64,000 bases of DNA from Armillaria gallica (taxonomy: Eukaryota; Basidiomycota; Agaricomycetes; Agaricales; Physalacriaceae), in NCBI GenBank assembly GCA_037576215.1, contig JBANDB010000017.1, positions 1,426,001-1,490,000 on the forward strand, in the 5' to 3' direction. Position 1 is the stretch's first letter. Each line of letters starts with the position of its first letter. Position numbers and translations under genes: made by a program. The notes under the pieces were generated by a model. It made no database searches. It was not told where the DNA came from and worked only from the letters and a program-made list of their open reading frames with translations. Below are positions 1-9,941 of the stretch, in pieces.

Positions 1-48
1 ATAGCACTTATCTGCACTTTTGTTCGTTCTACCATCACCACCATCACC

Positions 49-3000
49 ATGCTTCGTTTCGTCGACATCGATTCCTGCCTCCAGACTGTGAAACTGATTG
101 CCGCGGCGGGAGAGATGGCCCCATTTCCCTTCATTAAAGGTGTCGCCCTTTGCGCAATAGTCATACTTGAGAACATCCAGGTGTGCAGTAGTGATGATTC
201 TTGTTTTGTCAGCTTCGCTCATAATCTTTGCAGAAAGCAGAAAACAATAGAAGTGATATGCAAGAGCTGGCCAAGAGTATCGTCAACACCTTGGTTGCTG
301 TGAGAGACACTGTGATTGAACATGGACCGACTAGCGCGTCACATTTTCAGAATATCTGTGTGGAGTTTCAGGAGTAAGTCAACCCATGTTATTTATCGTT
401 ACTATACTCACATCAATATATAGCTACATGACCGAGCTCCTTTCAGAGTTGAACAATGAACGTAGGTCGCGTGGGATTCGGCGGATTTTGAAAGCGAAGA
501 AGATCTCGGATGATATCCATGCATACCGGCAACGTGTACAGGCAATCAAGGAGGACTTTTTGGTAGGTGGTTTGCTTTCACCTTCACGGTGGCTCTTCAC
601 TGGATCACAGATCCGCACCACGACCACGACACGACTGGTCCTCTCCGATTTCCAGGATCAAGTCAACACGAGACTTGGCGCTCTAGCTGGTGCCATGGAG
701 GCGTCAGAGAGGAATGTCACATCAGTCATCAAGGATAATATTAAAGAGGCACGCACCTCAGGTGACCTGGAGAGCGAAAAGCTTCAGATGACATTGTGTG
801 ACTTTCAGCGACGAGGTTTGTATAAGGGAGTGGTACGCAGTTTTGGTAAATGTGTAAAGATTTCGCTTTGATTTCCGAACCTCTGCAGGTTCGGGATCTC
901 ATTCCAGGGGATATATACCTCAAAGCATCTATTCCACGCAGCTGTCATCATGGGAGCCATTCGGACTTTGATGAATATCACGCTGTTATCGACGACCATC
1001 CCAAAATTGTTCGTGTCTTCCGAGCTCAGGCGGACCAACAAGAACGAGTGATGCAAGTATGTTAGTGTCCGACTATGTTACCGCGTACTCTGATCCCATC
1101 CTTCCAAGCGGTTCCAAAGAGAAGTAGATCGAAGGCTTCACTTAAGGTGCGTTGCCGTGCGCAGGTACTTTTGTTACAAGATTTACTCTTACCTCGAGCT
1201 AGACACCCGAATATTTCCCAGCTTTTTGGCGTATGCATGTCACCAAATTTTCTGGCTCTTATTACCCACAGTTAGTTTACAACTCTTCCCTGTTTGGTTT
1301 AGCTCATCTTCTTTCAGGCGCCAACGTTGAACGGCATCTATATGAAGTCTTGGCGAATGAATCAAGTGTAAAAGGGGTGCTCCTCTTCTTTCTTCGAATG
1401 GTATGACATTACCTATTGGTCCATTCGCATTGCTCAACGTCTCTAGTACAATGATTTGCAGGTATATAGATTGCGTTAAGGCTTAAACCGCTGAAATATT
1501 TACCGGTTTCAGTCCATAGCAAATTATCTAGCCGAACAAGCTTGGATTCAACAACAGGAACAAGACGACAGTGTGAGCGAAATACCCTGGTCCACTGAAT
1601 AGCCCTCTGACAATCTCCAAGGATGGGAAAACATTACATGCCCAGACCGGCTGCTTCGATGAGCAAGGGCGGGTCATCCTCAATGATCTCAGTCTAGGCT
1701 ATCATTCCTTCATACCTTTCGAGCTGCATCTGGGACGCTCCGGAGTATCTGTTGATGCAAATATGAATCTCTATAATCACGTAACTCGCCGTTTTGATGT
1801 GGCAGAGCTAGAGCGTCTATTTCAACGTTCTGCGAAGCTAGAGAGGACTGATCTGCGGCATTTTTATGAGAGTGTCTACTTTCTGTTAGGATACAACACA
1901 TGGTGTTGTTATAGTTATCCCGAAAGGTGTTATAACTATCCAGGCTATGCGGGAACAGGGAGAGTTGTCGCAGATTTGGAGGAATGGACATTGCGCTGGA
2001 CCGTAAACTCAGAGCAGCAAGGTTTGCGACGTCTAAGGTCAGTCGTTAATCTGTCGTATTCGATGATTTTCTCCTTTGTTAGCACGTACTGATTTATTCA
2101 ACCCTTTTCTGAAAAGGAAATCAACGGCTGGTATTCAATGCTTATTGTCCCCAAATCAGAGCTATTCCTTTTCGGTGTTTCACAGTGATCCTTTTCATCG
2201 GAAGCACCCTCAGCGACTTGTCTTTTCCTGGCTTGCTCAGAGATCTCTATTGCCAAAGGATCCTCATGATTTATCCAGCGTGAGCGAAGGTTATTGCAAT
2301 GTTATCAGGATGAAATATCTAGTTGATGCATGGACTATAGACTTGACTTTCTGCCTTCGTATCCAACCTAGCACAAACTGCTTACCGAGTCATGCACTGG
2401 GAGTTCGCTCGTTGTCAATCATATTCACTGTGCCTGTTATCATTTCACTATCACCGCCCGAGATGTCATGGCCTTTCCGCTTCATTGCCAATGGGATCCC
2501 CATACCTCCTGAAGAGGTTGAAGAAATATTCCGAGTCAGAATCCACATGACCTGTTATAGCACAGTGTATGTGATGGAGACATTTCCGTTCGACTCTATA
2601 CATGAATTGAACACTATATGTGGTTTCAATCCCGCCCTGGATGGAGCGGATATATGTAGGTATTTTGATTTGTTTCCTTTGGAAATATTTGGTGAAGCCA
2701 ACGACAACATCACTGCGGCCATCGGTGAGTGTTTCTGTGACCTGTCGGAGTATTCTGTCCCAGTTAAATTTGCTTACAATTGAGCCCAGACGAAGTTCAA
2801 ACATACAGCAGCATCGAAAAGTTCGATCCATTCGAATCTGATAGCGACGATGGTGACTATTGTAATAGATTTACGTATACTTCCATCTGCTGATGGTCGG
2901 TCCGTAGACGACAATGCAAAGATTCATGAGATTGCATACTGGGACTTAACTGTTGGCTTTGACGACGGTTCAGAAGGTCGGTGTTCCATTAGACCATACT

Positions 3001-3392
3001 CTATGCTATTGTCCAACCTTTGTGTTATAAAGGTGAGGATCAGGACCTGGACGGTTTGTGGTCGGAGAGCGATGGTACCCACTTCGTTGAAGAAATTGAC
3101 CCTAACTTTCTTGCTGGCAAGTACACCAATGAACTTGACTCCATCTCATTAATTGGCTTATTGATTTCAAGAGGATATTGGATCGTCTTTACTGAATACC
3201 ACTGCCAGAATCTTGCCGTCCTTCGACTCCGAATATCTACATCCTCTGATCTCGGAGTCGCCGCCGCAGGCGAAGTACTCCCGACCCGAGCCTGAACAGG
3301 ACCGGAAGGGAAAATGCAAAGCTACTGGTGAGGAACTGCAGCAGGATAGGTGCGGAGAAGATATTCTCCAATGCAATGAAGAGATTGCGTGA
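49..3392 (+). CDS. Gene A: MLKL-like N-terminal domain plus pseudokinase-like protein
   Basis: Proposed exons are 49-180, 234-373, 424-562, 611-832, 889-1056, 1109-1146, 1203-1270, 1318-1400, 1513-1572, 1622-2021, 2080-2724, 2790-2852, 2908-2976, 3033-3120 and 3209-3392. Together they give 832 codons with all phases closing and GT-AG introns of mostly 47-65 nt. Residues 1-140 form a helical domain with GEMAPFPFIKG, the agaric version of the MLKL N-terminal four-helix bundle. Residues 210-300 resemble a kinase N-lobe: VRDLIPGDIYL, then RHPNISQLFGVC at the alphaC-beta4 position. FDEQGRVILNDL sits where a catalytic loop and DFG would be, so it is probably catalytically dead. No transmembrane tail is seen; the end is charged. 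Alternative ends are reading through at 2852 to stop at 2893 (732 aa), or an acceptor at 3172 with stop at 3295 (812 aa). The five-residue micro-exon of B and D is missing. Function by family: possible membrane-targeting or cell-death role, inferred only. Confidence 0.7.
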
Positions 3393-3464
3393 AACCCAGA
3401 TGCTACGACAGATATGAATCAAGTATGAGGCTCAATAATATAAACTCTTGATATACCGGAAGAC

Positions 3465-5740
3465 ATGACAAGCTGCAAGTACTGCCGGGGATCTAGGAAT
3501 AGATACACTCTATTGCGCGTCTCCAGTCAATTCTATAGGGTATCAGGAATCAGGACCGGGGGGGCATACTATCCTTTCGCAGCCGCTTCTACCTTGATTA
3601 AGAATTACCAGGCCCATACTGCCCAACTCAATCCTTCGCTGTCATCTTCCTGTGTGACGTTGCGTGAGGAGCCAGGAGCAATCGGTACCCCTTCATGATT
3701 TTTATTGAAGGCAATGCAGAATCACATGAAGAGTCGGAAACAAAGAACCGTCGCTTTGGGTAAAGCGTGATCATTAATAATGGTATTGATGTTGATTCGC
3801 CTCTCTACAGACCAACATCAGACCTTCAAATGTTTCCGTCGATGTAACAGAACACGCACCGAGACGGTCCAATAGTCACCACCCGCATACCATCAGCACA
3901 CGGACCATCATACATTGTGAGGCCGAAGACTGTGACACCCAGACGGAGAGCCTCATTTACTCCGCTAATTCCTTCGCTGTCTCGGCTCAATAGCCGTCTC
4001 TCGACTGCAGCCTTCTCAAGAGAATTGTCATGGCCATGGTACGAGGCGTCGAGCACGTCAATTCGTCTGGCTAGTGAGGATACCAGAAAAGGGTTTCTGG
4101 AAGGATAAACGCGGCGTAGGTTACACCGCTTTGCAGTAAGCCATTCAGATCCAGGATATCCTTGGAGAAGCGCTGGTGGAGGTAGTGTAAGGATTAGCCT
4201 ATACTTGTCGGAAGAGAATATCGCTTACTAGGGGGGGTATATTCCGATGAATTTATGCATGGAGGAGTAGGCGCATCTACCCTTCTCATGCCACTGTTCC
4301 ACACCACTGCTTCCATCTCCCGGCAACAGTTCCTTGCAAACCATACTCCGCGTTTCCGCAAGCGGGTACAGCATAGTCTTCGACTGCCGAACTATGGTCA
4401 ACGCCTATCACGCGCGTTTTATCTGATCCCGACCTCGCGTTGATTATCGTATTGATTAAAGGCAATGGAGGCTGAGAACTATCTCCTCGTTGGACAGTCC
4501 GCAGAATGACAGTTGAAGGAAATAGCTCTTGTTGAGCGCTTCGGGACCGATGAGATCGATGTCGGGTATGGTGTGCGGGTTTGGTGTTCCAGCATAGATT
4601 CCTCTTTCATCGTAGACGCGCCATAAGGACCAACTTTGGAGCTGGATACGTGCTGTACCATCGGAGTGACACTCTGCAGATGACACGTCCTCCAGTATAC
4701 CCTCGCAATATCTGCATTTCAGCATACTTTGCATAGAATATAACGGCACCCTATCCGTCAAAAGGCCATCATGGGTAGCTCTGCCTGGTGTACAGGCGCG
4801 CGAAGCAGCAGTGAGGTGTGAAAGGTGTGAAAGGAAGGATCCGCTTCGTAATCGGCAAGTAGTGCTGGGGGAAGCGAGCCGGCACAGATCCGGGCGAACA
4901 AGCGATGTCGATAGTAGCAGGAAACCGGAGGGTCAGGAGGAGAGTTGAAACATTGAAGAACAATGGTTTTGAAGATTATCCTTGTCTGCCGCGTTCGGTT
5001 CAGGAGGGCTAGAGCTTGGAGAGGTGTTAGAGTCAGCCAAGAGTAGTGGAGCATATGGCGCACCAAAGGTTCCAGCTCTACAAACAATCGTATGAAATTG
5101 AAATCCAGGCGTTTTCTAGACCCTATAGTTCGTTAGAGCATGAGCTAAGCAGATACGAAGCTCAAAAACTGACCTTGACCTGTCGCCGATCACGTATTCA
5201 CCAGTTTTGTGCTCTTGAGATATTGTCTGATGCGTAGTCGCCGGCCATCTCGGGTGGTAAAAGGTGCTCGAAATTGAGGTGCTGCTAGAGCATGGTAAAA
5301 CGGAGCCCAGAATGGAGGCTGGAACCATGTACAAATGCAAAGGCATCCACAGTCCTACGCGTCTCCCATGGAACACTGATTGCAGCTTGAGATAGCGTGT
5401 CTTGTATTCGACGCTGAGCCCTGTATTTTCCGTACGAAACATCGTGCTGAGTTCTACAGCGTCAGGCAAAATTTTCTGGCAGGCTGGAGGCACGCACCAT
5501 GTAACCCAAACAGACTTGTTGGCCCAACTATCACGGTACAAGAGGCGATGTCGACCCTTTTACAGCGTGACTGAAACGAGAAGATGGTGAGCCGCGAGTC
5601 GGCGGACGGCTGGTCGATGTCACGGTTGATTGTGGCCGGTCCATTAGGCCTTGGGATTGAGAGCCATTTTTGCTGGGTGTACATGGAGTACCGTACATGG
5701 CGAGGGGATCAAGCATCGCGGTGGATTTAGTGGTGGTGGT
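3465..5740 (-). pseudogene. Conserved minus-strand gene of unknown function, relic copy 1
   Basis: Read on the minus strand, several open pieces recur in other copies in this window. They are MLDPLAMYGTP (near 5716), DIASCTVIVGPTSLFGLHGA (near 5540), RLFARICAGSLPPALLADYE (near 4900), a cysteine-containing stretch KCRYCEGILEDVSSAE (near 4700), and the long open stretch at 3826-4056 with ALRLGVTVFGLTMYDG. Residue-level conservation between copies suggests it once coded for protein, with short introns between the pieces. I could not build one continuous model and I do not recognise the family. It lies just downstream of gene A and converges with it. Confidence 0.4.
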
Positions 5741-6700
5741 CGGGGATCAGAAATGCGTGGCACAGCCACATATTATCATTCTCGTCTCCGCGCGCATTCT
5801 GGATGACAACGTTCAAAGGCAGGCTGTTCTTCTGTCTCCTTTTAACCGCACCATTGCATCGGTTTCTCATACCTTTGATTGTACACCCATATTTATCTGC
5901 CATTAGACCATTTCTCGGTGCTAATTTGACTCTCAATGGTAACCTCGATTCCTTCTCAACTTGTCGGCTCCTCTCCTTCCAGTGATGGGGTCATACCAAT
6001 ATTATCTGCTTCCAAATTGTCAATGAAGGTGAATTAAAAGTGGTTCGTGAGTGCGGCGAAACGGCCTGTACCTGCAATGTACCTCATCAACACGAAGATG
6101 TCAGACAAACAAGACGAGACGTACGTAAATCTCCACCAAGCAAGAAATGTCAACCTAACGATGGTGCCTCAGTACGGCGAGGACAATGAGAGGCCAACCC
6201 CACTTACAACCCCATATACGGCCTCTGCTTCCGGCCGGAGCAGATGAAGCGACACACGGGATCGCTTTCTCGTAGGTCCTCGTTTATGCGCTTCCTTGAC
6301 AATGGCATTAGGATCAGTCTACTGCCTGAATACTGTGTATCGAACGCCCGAGCAGGAGATCTCAGTGAGGTGGAAGGATGAGCTTGATATAACGATGTAC
6401 CGGCTGTAGAGTCTAAGGACTATTCCTCCTCGGTATGGCCGATGAGCATGAGCAGTCTATGCATGTTTCATACTATCATGGCGGCGCCCGAATAGTGAAA
6501 GACCGGATGGGCAACATATGAATAGCTAGTAGTATTAGACGTAAGATAACAGCACCAAGCGTGATTTGTCCAGAGCTACTTGCCTTCCAGGGAGGGAATA
6601 CTGGATTCGTCACCCAGAACACGAGTTACGACCCCGCTGGGCAGCTGGGTATCCTCTCTCGTACGTTTACGTGACGTCCGTACCAGCATGATGCCTCATC
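5741..6700. other. Duplicated spacer with a short conserved reading frame
   Basis: This stretch matches 54850-56290 of unit 2, and part of it (about 5925-6200) matches 18426-18790 in inverted orientation. A frame with NVNLTMVPQYG near 6150 is conserved as NVNLTVAPRYV in the inverted copy, which hints at a former exon. No complete gene could be built. Confidence 0.35.
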
Positions 6701-6715
6701 ATCCTGATTGCTATG

Positions 6716-7240
6716 TCATCTCTGTCGGCGGTTCATCATAGGAAGCCGTATCAGCCATGTTGAACGTAAACGAATTCGTGTAGATGGATGAAGACTGTCA
6801 AAAGTGGCAACTCGTTTCGTGCGTGCTACCAGTCGAGGGAGTAAGTGAGCGTTCGTGAAATGCTTCGTCACAAAGGAAGACGGTCGACGTGGGAGCGCAT
6901 TCCCAGGGGAGTCATATCCGTCACAGTAGAAAGCTGGGAGTAGAAAAAAGAGTGTTTGTGCAAGAAGACCGGACCGAGGGATAAACTGAGCGCAGACTGA
7001 CAACTCCATAACAGTATTTCCCTGAGACTACCCTTCTTATTCCCGATACCACCAATATTCGCCATAGAAGACGAGACTTCGCACCAGTCCACGCCTTTTG
7101 AGAGAGCTCGAGCCCTAGCCCTATGAAACCTCGCCACTGGGAGTGAGAGAAGGGTGAGGATGCAGTCTCCTTCTGCTCCCAACCAGACCATCTGACAGAG
7201 GTTATCCACCGAGCGACACTATTTTGCTTTGCGGATTTCA
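6716..7240 (-). pseudogene. Conserved minus-strand exon relic (ARTKRV motif)
   Basis: The minus strand carries NAHLLPRLVARTKRVATF, which recurs as NARLLPRLVARTKRVAAF in the unit 2 partner at 56307-56620. The unit 2 frame stays open further upstream, while this copy changes frame near 6870. The family is not recognised. It may be a decayed exon or chance conservation within a duplicated spacer. Confidence 0.3.
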
Positions 7241-8131
7241 CATCCTAATGTACTCCACATTGGTGCAAGCCATGCAGCTAAGGAACAGATCAATTGTGGG
7301 TGCACTTGGTAGCGAAACGGCTGGCCAGTGGATGAGGCGGGCAGATAGGTGCAGAACCGAATCTCAAGCAGGGAGTGAATACGCAGTTATCTGTTATAGT
7401 CACATAGCCCGACGTTGTCCATCGTCCATCGGGTCTATGCTGGTACCAGCGAGCTCCCAAAAATCCACCGCAAGATCTATCGCACTATAGCTCTCTGGAA
7501 TACATTATATCAATACTAGTCTCAGAAACTCGAAGACAAGACATACCATTACGCCGTACAATATCTGCTCCTCCTTGTTCCACGTATCTAGCTCGGTGGT
7601 TGATTTATAACGTCATATCGGACGCAAGATATCTTGCTGGACAATTTTTTTTGACTGGTCAGGCGCATATTGGAGTGTCATCTCGGGGATCATGTAGAGA
7701 TATAACGAGCCTGCGATTCTGTAACGATTCCAGGTATGGAAGGCCGCACACAGGCGGTAATCGTGACTCTCTTGTGGAGTAAGATCCCACGTGTATTTTC
7801 TGTAGGAATAGCCTGAGCGTCAACCAAGGAAAGATCAACGATACAAACCGTACCAAGTTTTGACTCCTTTGAACACATTGTTCAGCCCTGATATGTATCT
7901 ATCATAGAAAGACACATCTCAGTGTACGGGTTTTCGTTCTCTCAATAGGGTCAGGTGATGAGGCAGAGTAAGTAGTCCAGCCTTCAGGTTTCTTTGACAG
8001 AAGCAGGAGACTGTCAGACTGACGAAGAGAGAGAAAAACAAAGATTCGCGTTCATGATGGCCATTAGGGGAAATGGCGAACCCAGATCCGGATATCCGGG
8101 CCGAGAATTCACTCGCTACCGTCATGCAAGT
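7240..8131. other. Duplicated spacer, no gene seen
   Basis: Most of this matches 56640-57470 of unit 2. Unit 1 holds extra sequence around 6970-7310 that the unit 2 copy lacks. I see no open frame that keeps its amino-acid sequence in both copies. Confidence 0.4.
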
Positions 8132-8234
8132 GAACTCCTTCCCACACCTCCTTTTTTGGTTTTCACCTCAACCACCACTCGCATCGTGGCTCCACTACTC
8201 GAAGGATCTTACCAAATCTTGGAAGCTCTATTCA

Positions 8235-8419
8235 ACGATATCGATCTTTGTTCTGCGGTTGCATCACTGTTCCCAGAAGTTTTCATTACGATGCGACACC
8301 GAAGACTGAAGTCAACGTCTTTCACGACTCCCTTCTCTTCGTACCAGTGGCCACACACAGAAAAGTGTTGCGCTTATAACGTCCTCGAGCCTGAGCGCCG
8401 TCGGTCCCGTGTGGTCAAC
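8235..8419 (+). repeat. Internal direct repeat, left copy
   Basis: This segment recurs at 9203-9406. Shared blocks include TGCATCACTGTTCCCAGAA, ACACCGAAGACTGAAGTCAA and CCGTCGGTCCCGTGTGGTCA, with small indels between them. Confidence 0.75.
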
Positions 8420-8670
8420 CGAGACTTGGACTTCTGACTATACGATGACGACGCTGGCGATGACCAGCACCCTCCAACCGAGTCCAGACGACCGCGATTT
8501 TCCCTCCATGCGCTTTCTGGTGCTCCAGCGCGATACACCGATACTACCATCCGCTACTCGAAGGATCCCACCGACTCTTGAAACCTCTACTCGCGAGTCT
8601 TTTCTGTCTGTTTCATAGTCTTAAACCAGTTTGACAGCAGTATCGTCAACAGTGTTTCGTTGCAGTCAGA

Positions 8671-9038
8671 GCAGTCATAGGCTACGGTTCTGCGACAGAC
8701 ACGCGAATTCGTGATGAAATCGCGTCTCTTTCTTCGCAGTTCTTGTATGCCTGCGTTCCGTAGCAGTCATAGGCTCTCGTATTGCACCAGGCATGTCGCA
8801 TTGGCTAAATCGTCTGCCTGATTGTTTGCAGTACCCCGAGACCTGCGTTCCTTTGCAGTCATAGGCTCTGACGCTGCGACAGGCGTGCCGTTTCTGTACG
8901 AAACGCATGCTTGCTTCCTCGCAGTCTCTGAGACCTGCGTCTTGTTGCAGTCATAGGTCCGTGTACCCTTACAGGCATACTGTTTCTTCACCCAAACAGT
9001 GTCCTGGGCTACAGAGTACTCGGTATCTGCGTTCCCTG
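8671..9038 (+). repeat. 92-bp tandem repeat, four units
   Basis: The anchor GCAGTCATAGG starts at 8671, 8763, 8855 and 8947, exactly 92 bp apart. Each unit ends with GCGT followed by a TTCC- or CTTG-like stretch. Inside the units similarity is moderate, with recurring GCGACAGG-like blocks. Since 92 is not a multiple of three, a translated reading shifts frame at each unit. The cysteine-rich minus-strand open frame across this stretch is therefore unlikely to be a real protein. Confidence 0.8.
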
Positions 9039-9202
9039 TTACCTTGTTCGTGTTCCGCGCTATGGTTTGGTGGTGGTGGCCCCCATCTCCTTGCTTCGCA
9101 TGCCTACCAGTCGGATGGTCCGTGCATATATATGTCTCACCCTGTCTCAGATTCAGTAAGGGCATGAGCTCATCGCTCTCGCGCCTCAACGTTGTTGCAG
9201 AA

Positions 9203-9406
9203 TGATATCGATTCCTTTGTTCTGCGGCTGCATCACTGTTCCCAGAAATTTTCATTGCGATACGACACCGAAGACTGAAGTCAACGTCTCTTGTGACTTA
9301 CTTCCATTCATATCCCTTGGCAGTGGCCCTACACCGAAAAGTGTTCGTGCGCTTATAATGTCCTCGGGTCGGTGGAGCCTGAGCACCGTCGGTCCCGTGT
9401 GGTCAA
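9203..9406 (+). repeat. Internal direct repeat, right copy
   Basis: This is the partner of 8235-8419, about 970 bp downstream within the same insert. The 92-bp array lies between the two copies. Confidence 0.75.
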
Positions 9407-9882
9407 TGTCTGTGCTGTTACTATCGTCGCGATGTGGGGGATATGTTCATGTCCTCTTCTATTACAATGGTTCCCAACTAGTAGCAAGCCCTGCCATCTG
9501 AGTTTTGTCACAACGTTTTCCGCATCGCGTCCGCCTTCTTTTCATTATTCTTAGCGCTCCCACAGGTTTCGTCCCAATGATGTTGGCAAGATGCATTTCT
9601 CACTGTCTTCCGCGTATGTCTTTACCAACGTACCCCACGAGGTGTCTCTACTCCGCGAGACGTACGCAACCGTGCGATCAAAACGGTACGAGCCTGCGTG
9701 GCCACAGCACATGGCAAGCCATGTCAGGGCTGTGGACCCGGCCGTTCCTGATTGGGACCTTGCGCCGGTAACAACACCAACACACCAACACCAAGTCAAA
9801 ATCAAGCGGCAATCTTCACGGCTGGGTAAACTGTTTATGTTACAACAGCATAAATGCACCGCAATCTTAATAGGCGCCAAAA

Positions 9883-9889
9883 TATAGTA
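9883..9889 (+). promoter_or_regulatory. Likely TATA element of gene B
   Basis: TATAGTA begins 59 nt upstream of the gene B ATG. Gene D has TATAATA at the same 59-nt spacing. A pyrimidine-rich tract (CTTTCTTTCTTTCC) lies between the element and the ATG in both genes. Confidence 0.5.
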
Positions 9890-9941
9890 GTAACACCCGG
9901 GGCTGTACAGGCGCCTCGTCCTTTCTTTCTTTCCTTCCTCC

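Larger units (their letters stand above)
8132..9791. mobile_element. 1.66-kb insert in unit 1, flanked by CAAGT direct repeats
   Basis: Unit 2 reads straight from ATGCAAGT into CAAAATCAAG near 57450. In unit 1 the same junction is interrupted by 1660 bp, with CAAGT at 8127-8131 and again at 9792-9796. That fits a 5-bp target-site duplication. The insert ends do not show clear TG...CA or terminal inverted repeats, and no transposase frame is visible, so the class is open. It contains a roughly 200-bp direct repeat pair and a 92-bp tandem array. The alternative is a deletion in unit 2 between short CAAGT repeats. Confidence 0.5.

Noticed and set aside
1573..1621. In-frame stop suggesting gene A is a pseudogene
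   Set aside because: The stop lies in a 49-nt intron with a GTGAGC donor at the same position as the 54-nt introns of B and D, and splicing restores the frame.
2076..2783. Separate 235-codon gene inside the gene A region
   Set aside because: The frame is the large internal exon 2080-2724 of gene A, followed by reading into an intron.
8671..9038. Possible CRISPR-like array
   Set aside because: The 92-bp units are contiguous with diverging interiors, and there are no short identical repeats separated by unique spacers. The context is eukaryotic.
8767..9255. 162-codon cysteine-containing minus-strand open frame
   Set aside because: It runs across a 92-bp tandem repeat, so the reading frame shifts relative to the repeat at each unit. 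It is best explained as a by-product of the array.
8132..9791. Solo LTR
   Set aside because: The 5-bp duplication fits, but the ends do not read TG...CA, and the internal repeats are unlike an LTR.
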